IMG/VR virus record: IMGVR_UViG_3300035034_001226
Location: 41,193 to 105,192 of that record
Strand: one strand, 5' to 3'
Origin: a virus
Length of the DNA: 64,000 nt
Part shown: positions 15,503 to 23,114 of the stretch, piece by piece
How the letters are laid out: each line of letters starts with the position of its first letter
Position numbering within the stretch: position 1 is the stretch's first letter
The notes under the pieces: model-generated
The model's input: the letters and a program-made list of their open reading frames with translations, nothing else
Database searches by the model: none
What the model was told of the DNA's origin: nothing
Made by a program: the position numbers and the translations under genes

Positions 15503-15978
15503 TATGTATATAACCTACTCATAAGTTCTTCATTTTTAATTGTTGTTCTTAATTTCATTAACCTACTACAAAATTCTGTTCTGGTTAATATTGTTTCAGA
15601 CTTATTTGTCCTTCCAATACTGTGTGTCAATTTTGAATTATTAGATGCCATTAGAGCTTTACGTGCTTTCGAATTTTCAGTGTATAGTACAGTGAATGCT
15701 TCATCCAAAAGTTCTTGATATTCATCTGACTTTCTTTGGTATGCTACACCATCCCACCATAATACTTGATCACGTTGCCAATTTTTATTAGCACCTGACT
15801 TCTTTGCTGCAAACCCAACCAAAGTGCAAATATGTTTTTGCATCTCAACATCTTTAAATTTTAACGACTGTAAAAACCCTTCCATAGATGCTACCTCCAC
15901 ACCCCTAAATGTAAACGGGTGTGGAGCAAAATTACTTAATGCACCTGCTGGGTATTTTGTCCCTGATTTTATATCCAT
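15502..15978 (-). CDS. NADAR-family protein (YbiA-like)
   Basis: 158 aa. AGALSNFAPHPFTFRG, then VASMEGFLQSLKF, the Trp-containing NWQRDQVLWWDG and the Ser/Arg segment HSIGRTNKSETILT fit the NADAR/YbiA fold. Members are reported to hydrolyse N-glycosidic bonds, including ADP-ribose on guanine (DarT reversal) and riboflavin-pathway intermediates. A second NADAR of a different subgroup is at 21.3 kb and a PARP at 26.5 kb, so a role in ADP-ribose chemistry is a reasonable inference. Confidence 0.8.
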   Translation of the reverse strand: MDIKSGTKYPAGALSNFAPHPFTFRGVEVASMEGFLQSLKFKDVEMQKHICTLVGFAAKKSGANKNWQRDQVLWWDGVAYQRKSDEYQELLDEAFTVLYTENSKARKALMASNNSKLTHSIGRTNKSETILTRTEFCSRLMKLRTTIKNEELMSRLYT

Positions 15979-15981
15979 AAT

Positions 15982-16386
15982 TTATGATCTATTATTTCTC
16001 TTGGCAAGTCGTTTCATTTTTCTGTTATGTTCTTCATGCCACTCTGGGCCTATACAACTGTCACATCTAGTAGTAAACCAACCATCTCTATCTTGTCTAT
16101 TACTTTCAGTACCACATAAATCGCAATAATTAAGTGATTGTTCTTGTAACTGATTAACAGTATTACGAATTTCTAACATAGTCGTTTCATCAATATCATT
16201 ACCATCACTAAAACTAAAGTAGTATTCTAATTTACCAAATTTATCCTTTATCTGATAGATATTGTACTCTGGATCAACGGCTGATATGCATTCATCTATA
16301 GCTTGAATTATTAATTTCTAACCAGTTAAATATTCGTGAGAATTACTATATTGCATTCTACTGCATCGTTCTTTAAAAGTATTCAT
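15982..16386 (-). pseudogene. Zn-binding gene with in-frame TAG at codon 23
   Basis: The ATG at 16386 opens MNTFKERCSRMQYSNSHEY, reaches TAG (16318-16320) after ...YLTG, then stays open for 111 codons to TAA. The downstream part has IYQIKDKFGKLEYYFSFSD and two CxxC pairs (YCDLCG, RCDSCIG), a family I have seen as a single uninterrupted small protein in phages and bacteria. Downstream ATG starts give only the C-terminal 65 aa. Either a nonsense mutation (for example from TGG or CAG) or a codon read by the phage CUA tRNA. Confidence 0.65.
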
Positions 16387-16387
16387 A

Positions 16388-16675
16388 TTACTGACATAAT
16401 CCATTTATGACTCTATATGTACTTAGGTTACCAATGCCATTCACTGTCAGCATAGCCTGTGCCCATCCTAAACATCTATGGGCTTTCTCACCATCTATCT
16501 CAGAATATATAATTTGATTCAATATATTAACCTGATGTTGGATATCGTCACCATTGCCGATTGGGATATATTCAGTATCAATGTGTCGAACCATTACTTC
16601 TGCACCATCGGGAGTGTATCCACCTAACAATTCAGCAAGTTTTAATGTTTGTTCTGCGGCCTTAATTAATTCCAT
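16388..16675 (-). CDS. Hypothetical protein, 95 aa
   Basis: The start at 16675 (MELIKAAEQTLK) has GGAG nine bases upstream; the longer frame overlaps the DUF4326 gene. Helical, with KAHRCLGWAQAMLTVNG near the C-terminus, a motif of small phage regulatory-type proteins. Function unknown. Confidence 0.65.
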   Translation of the reverse strand: MELIKAAEQTLKLAELLGGYTPDGAEVMVRHIDTEYIPIGNGDDIQHQVNILNQIIYSEIDGEKAHRCLGWAQAMLTVNGIGNLSTYRVINGLCQ

Positions 16676-16676
16676 A

Positions 16677-16958
16677 TTATTCTCCAAATAATTGTTGTTC
16701 ATTACGTTGAATATTAACAAGTTTCAGTAATATATCACTGTGACATTTTTTAGGTTTACACCAACAACCCAATCTTTTATCATGTAACTCATGTAAACTA
16801 TACATAAGTTCTGGCTGTTTTACAATCCACGATTCATACATTTTTATGACTTCTGTACGATTACCATCCTTACCAACGGTAAATGGATTCCCCCATTTAC
16901 TGGGTCTTCCAATGTATACATCATAATCATCTGTTTTACAATTTACTATTTTTATTAT
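16677..16958 (-). CDS. DUF4326 protein lacking a normal start codon
   Basis: About 93 residues: VYIGRPSKWGNPFTVG, VIKMYESWIVKQPELM and LGCWCKPKKCHSDILL are the hallmark blocks of DUF4326. The expected initiator position reads ATA (16958) or ATT (16961); no ATG, GTG or TTG is in frame upstream before the tRNA-Met gene that abuts it. There is no SD. The gene may have lost its start when the tRNA inserted, or may use a rare AUA/AUU start. DUF4326 proteins often neighbour NADAR proteins in phages. Confidence 0.7.
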   Translation of the reverse strand: MIKIVNCKTDDYDVYIGRPSKWGNPFTVGKDGNRTEVIKMYESWIVKQPELMYSLHELHDKRLGCWCKPKKCHSDILLKLVNIQRNEQQLFGE

Positions 16959-16961
16959 AAT

Positions 16962-17038
16962 TGGTGGGCCGGGAAGGACTCGAACCTTCGACCGTGAAAT
17001 TATGAGTTTCCTACTCTAACCAACTGAGTTACCGGCCC
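16962..17038 (-). tRNA. tRNA-Met(CAT), elongator or Ile2
   Basis: GGGCCGG acceptor, standard D-arm with GTTGGTTAGAG, anticodon loop CTCATAA, A73 and encoded CCA. Without knowing the lysidine identity set, Met and Ile(AUA) cannot be separated. Confidence 0.85.
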
Positions 17039-17044
17039 AATGCT

Positions 17045-18193
17045 TTACATGCGGTCCTCTAAATGTAGTGCTGTAGCAACTGGTATACGAGGTTTCAATT
17101 TACCCGGTGTTCTGCCGAAGTACCTAATTGTAGCCTCTTTGCCAACATAAGCATTACGATTTTCAAATACTTCCTTAAGGTATGTTCTATTACCACGCAT
17201 ACCTGCACCAGTCTCACCACACTCACCTTGGTTATTCTGAAATATTACACGCTTTGCACAACCAGACCAGTTACCTTGACCTTCTTCAATGCGTACAATA
17301 ATAAATTCTTCATCTTCAAAGTCTTTACGTTTGATAAGAGCATTACTACGCTTCTGAGAATACTCTTCATTTAAACGAATGATACCACCTTCATAACCCT
17401 GATCAACAACCATATCATACACAACATCAATCTCAGCTTCAGACATACACTTATGTGTTTTTACGATTCGAATTGGAGTGTTACAATTATCACCTTCAAT
17501 TGTAACCGCATTATCAACGAGGATTTTAACCACCGCGTCAAAACGTGCAATAAATGGTTGGTCCATAAGATATGGGTAATCATAGATGTGATATTGCATT
17601 AATCGGCTAGACTTATCAAGATCATCTTCAGTTACTTTAACACGCTTGACAATAGAAACTATCTCATTAAAGTCATCTTTGAAATCGTGGTTATAAAGTT
17701 CACCATCAAATATAGCATCAGGATTCTCATCAAATGCTGGTTGCAGGGCTTCCATGATGTGGGGTGCTGCAACAATAGGCTTACCTGTGCGACTCCACAT
17801 GCCATGACGTGTTGCAATACAACGGATACCATCAAGTTTACCTTGAAAGTAAACAGGTTCGTTGTATTTTAACTTAGATTTACGCTTTTCCCAAGTAGAA
17901 GCCAACATAGGTGCAAATATTTTCGGAGTGTCAACATCCTCAATATTAGAATGGTAATCTACGTCAAGCTTCTTAGTGTAATGTGAAGCAACTTCGGCCT
18001 CAGCCTGTTCCTCACCAGTAGTAACATTGGATCGACCAACGTTTTTTGATTCAGCAGTAGTCCATTCGGATGTTACTTGTTGACCCTCTTGTAGACCTGC
18101 AACAGTACGATACTGATCGCCATTTAGTTGCATTCGCCATTCACGAATGTTGCCTTTACTGTCACGTTTATAGATGGTTGGAAATGTTTTCAT
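17045..18193 (-). CDS. ATP-dependent DNA ligase with N-terminal WGR domain
   Basis: 382 aa. Residues about 1-80 form a WGR-type domain (REWRMQLNGDQYRTVAG, then KNVGRSNVTTGEEQA). Ligase motifs follow: I FQGKLDGIRC (Lys about 137), III AIFDGELYNH, IV QGYEGGIIRL and V LIKRKD. A C-terminal OB domain completes it. It seals nicks in phage DNA. WGR domains in PARP2/3 bind 5'-phosphorylated nicks, so the fusion likely directs the ligase to breaks. Promoter 18220-18248 drives it. Confidence 0.9.
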   Translation of the reverse strand: MKTFPTIYKRDSKGNIREWRMQLNGDQYRTVAGLQEGQQVTSEWTTAESKNVGRSNVTTGEEQAEAEVASHYTKKLDVDYHSNIEDVDTPKIFAPMLASTWEKRKSKLKYNEPVYFQGKLDGIRCIATRHGMWSRTGKPIVAAPHIMEALQPAFDENPDAIFDGELYNHDFKDDFNEIVSIVKRVKVTEDDLDKSSRLMQYHIYDYPYLMDQPFIARFDAVVKILVDNAVTIEGDNCNTPIRIVKTHKCMSEAEIDVVYDMVVDQGYEGGIIRLNEEYSQKRSNALIKRKDFEDEEFIIVRIEEGQGNWSGCAKRVIFQNNQGECGETGAGMRGNRTYLKEVFENRNAYVGKEATIRYFGRTPGKLKPRIPVATALHLEDRM

Positions 18194-18219
18194 TTTATAA
18201 TCCTTGTGTATTTGAATGA

Positions 18220-18248
18220 AGTATATAATACTGATGATGTATTGTCAA
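18220..18248 (-). promoter_or_regulatory. Sigma-70 promoter of DNA ligase
   Basis: TTGACA, 17-nt spacer, TATACT, about 20 nt upstream of the start codon. Confidence 0.75.
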
Positions 18249-18249
18249 G

Positions 18250-18616
18250 TATCTTAAGCATTAGAATATGAGTAATCGGTTAGGAACGTCTGGACATCTT
18301 TAAATCTTGCCGTTCCATTAAAGTGTTGGTATCACCTGTCTCGATAGGTCCAACGGCCAACGACACACCCGATTTCAAACATATTTTGGTGTATATGCTT
18401 CGCTCTGAACTCACCCACATATACTGCTCAAGCGTGTAATTTATCCTCAAGTCAGAGAGCGTCCGTCAGGATAATACACGCTGTGTAACGTTTCCAAAAT
18501 CGATTTAGTTAGATATGTTACCCGAAGGTGGTTTAGGTCTTCGGTATGATATTTTGTGATGTTCAATTCACCTCGGTCTTACCCGTCCACATAAACCAAT
18601 AACATATCTAACTAAT
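18250..18616 (-). ncRNA. Structured ~370-nt non-coding RNA
   Basis: No ORF with a ribosome site fits this stretch, which is clearly GC-richer than the genome. A promoter at 18623-18650 starts it. Domain 1 is closed by a perfect 12-bp stem (18601-18612 with 18508-18519) and contains CCGAAG/CTTCGG. Domain 2 is closed by AGCGTGTA/TACACGCT (18431-18438 with 18475-18482). Domain 3 is GTATATG/CATATAC, and domain 4 GTTGG/CCAAC with ACCT/AGGT inside. I see no RNase P, tmRNA or 6S signature. Its end is probably near the ligase promoter. Confidence 0.65.
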
Positions 18617-18622
18617 TTTAAA

Positions 18623-18650
18623 AGTATAACAGTTTAAATATCAATGTCAA
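18623..18650 (-). promoter_or_regulatory. Extended -10 promoter of the 370-nt RNA
   Basis: TTGACA, 16-nt spacer ending TGT, TATACT. It overlaps the 3' end of the small gene upstream. Confidence 0.75.
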
Positions 18651-18823
18651 GAATTTTTTTGTTTTCTATTCCACGCCTTCTTTGAGGTATAATCATGAAT
18701 ATTGATAGATAGCTTTGAATAATTTGTCAAGGCCATTAGTGGGTGGGCTATTATATCATGTAGCATAGCCCATCCACGATGTTCATTATAATCAATACAA
18801 TGCTTTTGTGGATCAATTTTCAT
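18647..18823 (-). CDS. Small hypothetical protein on a probable leaderless mRNA
   Basis: 58 aa from ATG 18823 (MKIDPQKHCIDYNEHRGW). HDIIAHPLMALTN suggests a short helix pair; basic C-terminus. The ATG follows a TATAAT box by six bases, with no SD. No family recognised. Confidence 0.55.
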   Translation of the reverse strand: MKIDPQKHCIDYNEHRGWAMLHDIIAHPLMALTNYSKLSINIHDYTSKKAWNRKQKNS

Positions 18824-18829
18824 GAAAGA

Positions 18830-18858
18830 ATTATACCACACCAAAAACTATAAGTAAA
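18830..18858 (-). promoter_or_regulatory. Extended -10 promoter, leaderless
   Basis: TTTACT, 17-nt spacer ending TGG, TATAAT, then TCTTTC and ATG. Confidence 0.55.
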
Positions 18859-18872
18859 TAGTGTGGTTTAAT

Positions 18873-19199
18873 TTATGCAATCATAAGTGCATATGTAACA
18901 TATAGACATGTCATATGGATTGCTTGATCGAATCCAATAGTACCAAAAAATAATCTCTGGTTACCTACTTTATTAAAATGTCCTGAGACTTTAGATGTAA
19001 TGAAGTCAGTTATCCAGTGTAGTACAAAGTTTAGTAGTGCATACTGCCAACCAAACCATAGCAATGGTAATGAATAAATAAATACATGAAATGTTAACCA
19101 TTTCAAACTTGATCCCTTATTCATTGCCATCTTGTTTATTTGGCAAACAAAGTCACCAAAAAAATGCATCCAAACTAAAAGTATAATATCTGTAATCAT
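18873..19199 (-). CDS. DUF3307-like membrane protein
   Basis: 108 aa from ATG 19199 (MITDIILLVWMHFFGDFVC) with GGAGGT upstream. Three or four hydrophobic helices and the pattern HFFGDF, KWLTFHVFIY, HWITDFITSK and GFDQAIHM match DUF3307, a bacterial inner-membrane family of unknown function. Phage copies are found among accessory genes. Confidence 0.7.
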   Translation of the reverse strand: MITDIILLVWMHFFGDFVCQINKMAMNKGSSLKWLTFHVFIYSLPLLWFGWQYALLNFVLHWITDFITSKVSGHFNKVGNQRLFFGTIGFDQAIHMTCLYVTYALMIA

Positions 19200-19411
19200 A
19201 ATATGAACCTCCATTGGTCGTTGTTCATAATACTATTTACGTATACAAGTTACTTAAGTTCTTAATAAATAAGGGGTTTTGTGAACCATGTCACATTAAG
19301 ACATGGTTCAGTTCACAGTTTGAGAATTTTCTAGTTCATCTAATCTATAAGATAAGGCTGATGCTAATAAATTAGCATCAGATTTGTACATTCCTGCACT
19401 ATTGATACAGT
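19200..19411. other. Intergenic region with two long perfect hairpins
   Basis: TGAACCATGTC pairs with GACATGGTTCA (19282-19292 with 19300-19310). CTGATGCTAAT pairs with ATTAGCATCAG across a 2-nt centre (19358-19381). Neither is followed by a convincing U tract on either strand. They may be processing or binding sites, or the ends of a small RNA behind the terminase-like gene. Confidence 0.45.
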
Positions 19412-20185
19412 TCAATTCAATGACCTTATTAATAATTTACATTCATGTAAACGTTTAAATTCCATTATACCTAATTCGTCAATCTTAGATTTTTTCCATA
19501 TTTCATCCCGGTTCGGATGCTTTCGCCAAGTAGTGTGGGATATTTCAAATTCATTATCTGCATTCTGTGCAGACATCCACAGTTCACCAAATTTATCATC
19601 AACATATCCAGCATTACTAGTAATAATACATTTTGCTCCTAGACACAACATTGGATTTATTGATTCCCAAAAATAACATGCTTGCTCTAACGATACATTT
19701 GAAAAATTATCAATATATAATAAATCTAATGATAATCCTTTACATGAATGTGCACTTGCTTGGTTGGCATGTATAGATGAGCCATTATCAAATTTAATTT
19801 TAGTCTTATCATATGTTACTATATCTTGGCGGATAAAGTCTGGACATGATTCATGGGCTGTTCTTATAATATTTATGAAATCCCTAGCATGATCCCACTC
19901 ACTACATGCAATTAATATTTTACTATTTGGTACGAACATAGCATACCACAACATGTACATTAGTGATACTGTGGTTTTCCCCATATCTTCACCCATCAAA
20001 TTAATCGAATCTTTACAATCACGATAAACATCTAACAAACAAAATTGGTGTTCATAAGGTATAAATTTAATTAAGCCTTTGTTTGGATGTTCTATGTATA
20101 TAAACTCAGAAATAAAATATTCTGGACCATATATCGGATCAGTGCATTGTGTTAATTGAACGTTTTCATTTTTAGTTAATATCAT
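19412..20185 (-). CDS. Terminase large-subunit-like ATPase domain, probably inactive
   Basis: 257 aa aligning by eye with only the N-terminal ATPase half of T4 gp17-type terminases: YGPEYFISEF, FIPYEHQ, the P-loop GEDMGKTTVSLMYMLWYAMF, a coupling-type IITSNAGY and FNEF-like later blocks. The Walker B region reads LLYIDNFSNV where active terminases have LDEF, so the catalytic Glu is Asn. The nuclease domain is absent. It is likely a paralogue with a regulatory or competitive role, or a decaying remnant. A real terminase must lie outside the window. Confidence 0.7.
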   Translation of the reverse strand: MILTKNENVQLTQCTDPIYGPEYFISEFIYIEHPNKGLIKFIPYEHQFCLLDVYRDCKDSINLMGEDMGKTTVSLMYMLWYAMFVPNSKILIACSEWDHARDFINIIRTAHESCPDFIRQDIVTYDKTKIKFDNGSSIHANQASAHSCKGLSLDLLYIDNFSNVSLEQACYFWESINPMLCLGAKCIITSNAGYVDDKFGELWMSAQNADNEFEISHTTWRKHPNRDEIWKKSKIDELGIMEFKRLHECKLLIRSLN

Positions 20186-20316
20186 TTAATTTACCTTATT
20201 AAAAATAGTGTGGGTTTACGGGGTAAGCTTTATAACTTACAATTACTGTTTCTCATTCCTGAGACAAACCCACCTCTTCTCCCATCAGCATATAGAGGTC
20301 TGCTGACACTATTAAA

Positions 20317-20760
20317 TCACCCTGCCCAAGATAAAAAATTAGGGTTGGATTCCACCTTCTTTTTAGTTTCAAGAGCTTCGCTTTTTTTCACTGGGACTGT
20401 AAAATATTCAGTAAGTTCTACACCCTTACCGTTATTTTCCTTTTCAATTTCACGTTCAATCCTTCGAGTGGCTTCACTTACCATCTCTTCATAATTTCCC
20501 TGAAATGCCTTAGATGGTTCATAGTTTTTAACACCCTCCATAGCTTTAACTAAATCTGAAATTCTATCATCCTTTGATTTTCGTGGTAATGGCTTTAGAT
20601 GGTAATATAGAAACCCAACGTCAGAATACAATCCATCAATTTGACGATTGAATGCTTTATCGCTTTCAGATTCCTTATTACCAAAGATGGTATCCCAATT
20701 ATCCGACACTTGTTTGCTTGAAACTAATGTTGGTCTACGCTTTGAACCTTTACCACTCAT
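20317..20760 (-). CDS. Conserved phage hypothetical protein, 147 aa
   Basis: The N-terminus MSGKGSKRRPTLVSSKQ followed by NWDTIFGNK is a recurring opening in small phage proteins of unknown role. The rest is charged and helical. Its ATG overlaps the TGA of the YqeY gene (ATGA). Between its end and the terminase-like gene (20186-20316) an 8-bp inverted repeat GTGGGTTT/AAACCCAC encloses about 50 nt. Confidence 0.55.
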   Translation of the reverse strand: MSGKGSKRRPTLVSSKQVSDNWDTIFGNKESESDKAFNRQIDGLYSDVGFLYYHLKPLPRKSKDDRISDLVKAMEGVKNYEPSKAFQGNYEEMVSEATRRIEREIEKENNGKGVELTEYFTVPVKKSEALETKKKVESNPNFLSWAG

Positions 20761-21191
20761 GATAAGTATCCTTTAACTACCTGAGATGCCACCTTACCGT
20801 CATACTGTCCACTGTAGTTAGTCTTTAAATGACCCATAGCTTCACCCATATTAGATGGATTCAACGCTGATACAATCTCCAGTAACTTCTGTTCAGTAAG
20901 TTGAGCAGGTACATACTTTTCAAGTATTGCCATTTCAAACTTAATAGCATCAATCTGAACGGTTGATGTTACATTATCTAAATTAGTATCAAGATTAGAA
21001 ATAAACTTCTTGACGGTTGATACAACTAATTCATCAGTAATTGCTGTACCATTTTTTTTAGATATTAACTCAAGTTCACCATATAAAGTCGTATATACCT
21101 TGACGGCTTCACTATTACGTTCCTTTCTAGCAGTTAACATATCTGCTTTTATTGTATCTAGTAAATCAGACACTGTTGTTGTAACTAACAT
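20757..21191 (-). CDS. YqeY/GatB-like domain protein
   Basis: 144 aa. LLDTIKADMLTARKERNSEAVKVY, EMAILEKYVPAQLTEQKL and the C-terminal MGEAMGHLKTNYSGQYDGKVAS follow the YqeY family, which shares the tRNA-binding tail domain of GatB. Stand-alone YqeY is thought to bind tRNA. Given the tRNA-dense genome, a tRNA-related role is plausible. Promoter 21223-21251 overlaps the divergent promoter of the NADAR gene. Confidence 0.8.
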   Translation of the reverse strand: MLVTTTVSDLLDTIKADMLTARKERNSEAVKVYTTLYGELELISKKNGTAITDELVVSTVKKFISNLDTNLDNVTSTVQIDAIKFEMAILEKYVPAQLTEQKLLEIVSALNPSNMGEAMGHLKTNYSGQYDGKVASQVVKGYLS

Positions 21192-21218
21192 TTTACTTCT
21201 CCTATGGTTTTTTCAATG

Positions 21219-21247
21219 TTGTATAATATCAAATCCTATGGTATAAT
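21219..21247 (+). promoter_or_regulatory. Promoter of NADAR gene 2
   Basis: TTGTAT, 17-nt spacer, TATAAT on the plus strand, 22 nt before the start codon. Confidence 0.65.
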
Positions 21248-21251
21248 GCAA
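21223..21251 (-). promoter_or_regulatory. Overlapping divergent promoter of the yqeY-like gene
   Basis: TTGCAT, 17-nt spacer ending TGA, TATTAT on the minus strand. It occupies the same DNA as the plus-strand promoter, so the two cannot be used at once. Confidence 0.6.
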
Positions 21252-21269
21252 CCAAAATAAGGATATAAT

Positions 21270-21890
21270 ATGAGTATTAAAGATAAAACAGTCATTCCAA
21301 ACAAATATCATTTCTTTTGGGGTGGGAATTATTCTCAATGGGTTCCAGCAGAATTTTCATTTCATGATGTAGATTTTAATACGGCTGAACAATTTATGAT
21401 GTTGGGTAAGGCAATAGTTTCGGAAGATTATGAAACTGCTAATAAAATTATGAAAAGTGATGATCCTAGTGTTCAAAAGAAATTGGGTCGATCAGTAAAA
21501 AACTTTGATGAATCTAAGTGGGATTTATATAAGTATGAAATTGTATTACTTGGTAATTTTTTAAAATCAACACAAGTTAATGAATATGCTGAACTTGTCC
21601 CTATGGATAGTGATGTTGATTTGTTTGTTGAGGCTAGTCCATATGATAAGGTCTGGGGAATTAAGATGGGTGTGAGTGACCCTGATCATACTGACCCTAA
21701 AAAATGGAAGGGTGAAAATCTATTAGGTTATGTAATAACTGATATTAGGGATTTATTAGTATTTGGCTCAGTAGATTCAAATCTTGATGATATATCCATA
21801 ATGAGAAAGTTAGATACATGGTCTGAAGTTATGAGAAAGGGAATCGACAATTGGGTTCACTATAACATAATGAATCCAACTGACATATAA
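21270..21890 (+). CDS. NADAR-family protein
   Basis: 206 aa with textbook NADAR blocks: FFWGGNYSQWVPAEF, FNTAEQFMMLGKA, QKKLGRSVKNFDESKWD, YEIVLLGNFLKS, LVEASPYDKVWGIKMG. Family members remove ADP-ribose from guanine or act on riboflavin-linked N-glycosides. It is one of few plus-strand genes here, with SD AAGGATAT and its own promoter. With PARP at 26.5 kb and YbiA-like NADAR at 15.5 kb it forms the core of a possible ADP-ribose module. Confidence 0.85.
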   Translation: MSIKDKTVIPNKYHFFWGGNYSQWVPAEFSFHDVDFNTAEQFMMLGKAIVSEDYETANKIMKSDDPSVQKKLGRSVKNFDESKWDLYKYEIVLLGNFLKSTQVNEYAELVPMDSDVDLFVEASPYDKVWGIKMGVSDPDHTDPKKWKGENLLGYVITDIRDLLVFGSVDSNLDDISIMRKLDTWSEVMRKGIDNWVHYNIMNPTDI

Positions 21891-21892
21891 TC

Positions 21893-21955
21893 CGACCGAG
21901 TTTAGGGGCTACTCCCCCAACCACCTTATAGACGGTGGCTTCCGGTAACCTTAAT
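21893..21955. other. Structured GC-rich spacer
   Basis: CCACC/GGTGG and ACCG/CGGT pairs plus a GGGG/CCCC pair stack into a compact fold between convergent genes. It may terminate transcription from one or both sides, although no U tract is visible. Confidence 0.4.
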
Positions 21956-21967
21956 ATCATCATACTG

Positions 21968-22399
21968 TTATATACCACTTCCTCTATTCATTATAATATA
22001 GTGGATAATATCACTCTGTATTGACATAAGTTTAGCTTTTTCAAGAAACAATCCTGTGATGTCAATTGATTTACCAAGGGCTTGGATGTCTGATGACTTT
22101 ATAGATTCTCTAATTGTAGAAGCAATATCACTAAAATCTAGAACATCAGCATTTAATTCACGAATATTATACTCAATACTATCAATTTCTTCAATATTAT
22201 TGGATAACTCTGCTTCAAGTTCACTTAATGTTAGGCTCCGATATCTTTCATTTTTTGCATTAACAATATCATCATATGCAGTCTTCCTACATTTACCCCA
22301 ATTATCTTTATCCACATCTGTCATATTTTTATATGATGGTAATTCTGTCAATTCACTACCATGACACGCGGGACAGTTAACTCTTTCACAATTATACAT
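21968..22399 (-). CDS. Zinc-knuckle plus coiled-coil protein, 143 aa
   Basis: The N-terminus MYNCERVNCPACHGSEL has two Cys pairs for a small zinc site. From about residue 55 a long heptad-like stretch (LTLSELEAELSNNIEEIDSI) suggests a coiled coil. No family recognised. Confidence 0.55.
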   Translation of the reverse strand: MYNCERVNCPACHGSELTELPSYKNMTDVDKDNWGKCRKTAYDDIVNAKNERYRSLTLSELEAELSNNIEEIDSIEYNIRELNADVLDFSDIASTIRESIKSSDIQALGKSIDITGLFLEKAKLMSIQSDIIHYIIMNRGSGI

Positions 22400-22404
22400 A
22401 TTAT

Positions 22405-22596
22405 TTCCATTATTTTAGTTAAATTTGGTAGTAATGGGATGCTTGCAACACACCGACCTCCACCTCGTGGTGACGCTCTCTTCAGTTTTCTGTTGCAGTT
22501 TCTCGCTATTCAGGGTCATGACTCCCCTACTCACTTAGCTGCTCAATCCCCCTACAATTGCTTCTGATCTACATTACCCCACGCCTGTGGCGTGGT
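22405..22596 (-). ncRNA. Structured non-coding region downstream of tRNA-Ser
   Basis: This 190-nt stretch is much richer in G and C than its neighbours. CCACGC/GCGTGG (near 22579-22595) and CCACCTCGTGGTG (near 22467) fold as hairpins. It lies directly after the 3' end of tRNA-Ser on the same strand and is probably transcribed with it. The long plus-strand frame here is not supported by an SD. Identity unknown. Confidence 0.45.
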
Positions 22597-22688
22597 TGGT
22601 GGTAGGTGTGGGATTCGAACCCACGAACCGGCTTTCGCCGGTTAACTCCTTAGCAGGGAGCCGATTTCAGCCTCTCATCCAACCTACC
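22597..22688 (-). tRNA. tRNA-Ser(GCT)
   Basis: Class II: anticodon loop CTGCTAA in stem GCTCC/GGAGT, long variable arm with ACCGGCGAAAGCCGGT, encoded CCA, A73 rather than the usual G. Confidence 0.9.
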
Positions 22689-22691
22689 ATA

Positions 22692-23042
22692 TTATATTCT
22701 TTCAATAAAAATTTCTTCTAAATGTCTAGATTCATCATTATTATACAAATCCGCAACCTCTTTACGTAAATGTATTCGTAATACTAAATCCTTTTTAGTT
22801 GCGGTTATACCATAGAATCCTTTACTGGTTTCATCTGGTCTTAAACGTCTACCCCTGACAAACTTAATCTTAACCGCACTATACTCTGGATACTGTTCAG
22901 CAATTAGTTTTGCTAATGATTCCGAGAATGTAATACGATGTAAAGTGTTTGTTGTGGGGTTTATGATTGCCCATGCTGACTCACTAGCCTTACATGATTG
23001 GCAAAAACTTGGTGCTTGTTCTTCGTTCTAACTGTTGGTCAT
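22692..23042 (-). pseudogene. Gene with in-frame TAG at codon 5
   Basis: GGAG lies nine bases before ATG 23042, which reads MTNS, then TAG (23028-23030), then 111 open codons to TAA. The downstream protein (EQAPSFCQSCKASESAWAI, LHRITFSESLAKLIAEQYPE, IHLRKEVADLYNNDES) is clearly coding, with a CxxC pair and balanced codon use. There is no alternative start close by. Either a recent nonsense mutation or a recoded amber codon. Family not recognised. Confidence 0.65.
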
Positions 23043-23114
23043 TTTATTTCTCCTATTTATGAAATGTACTATACCAATATTTATTATAGAAGTCAAACAA
23101 TATTCTTTCCATTA

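Noticed and set aside
22361-22567. 68-codon plus-strand ORF
   Set aside because: It lies over a GC-rich structured region after tRNA-Ser, has no SD and a low-complexity, Pro/His-rich product unlike neighbours.
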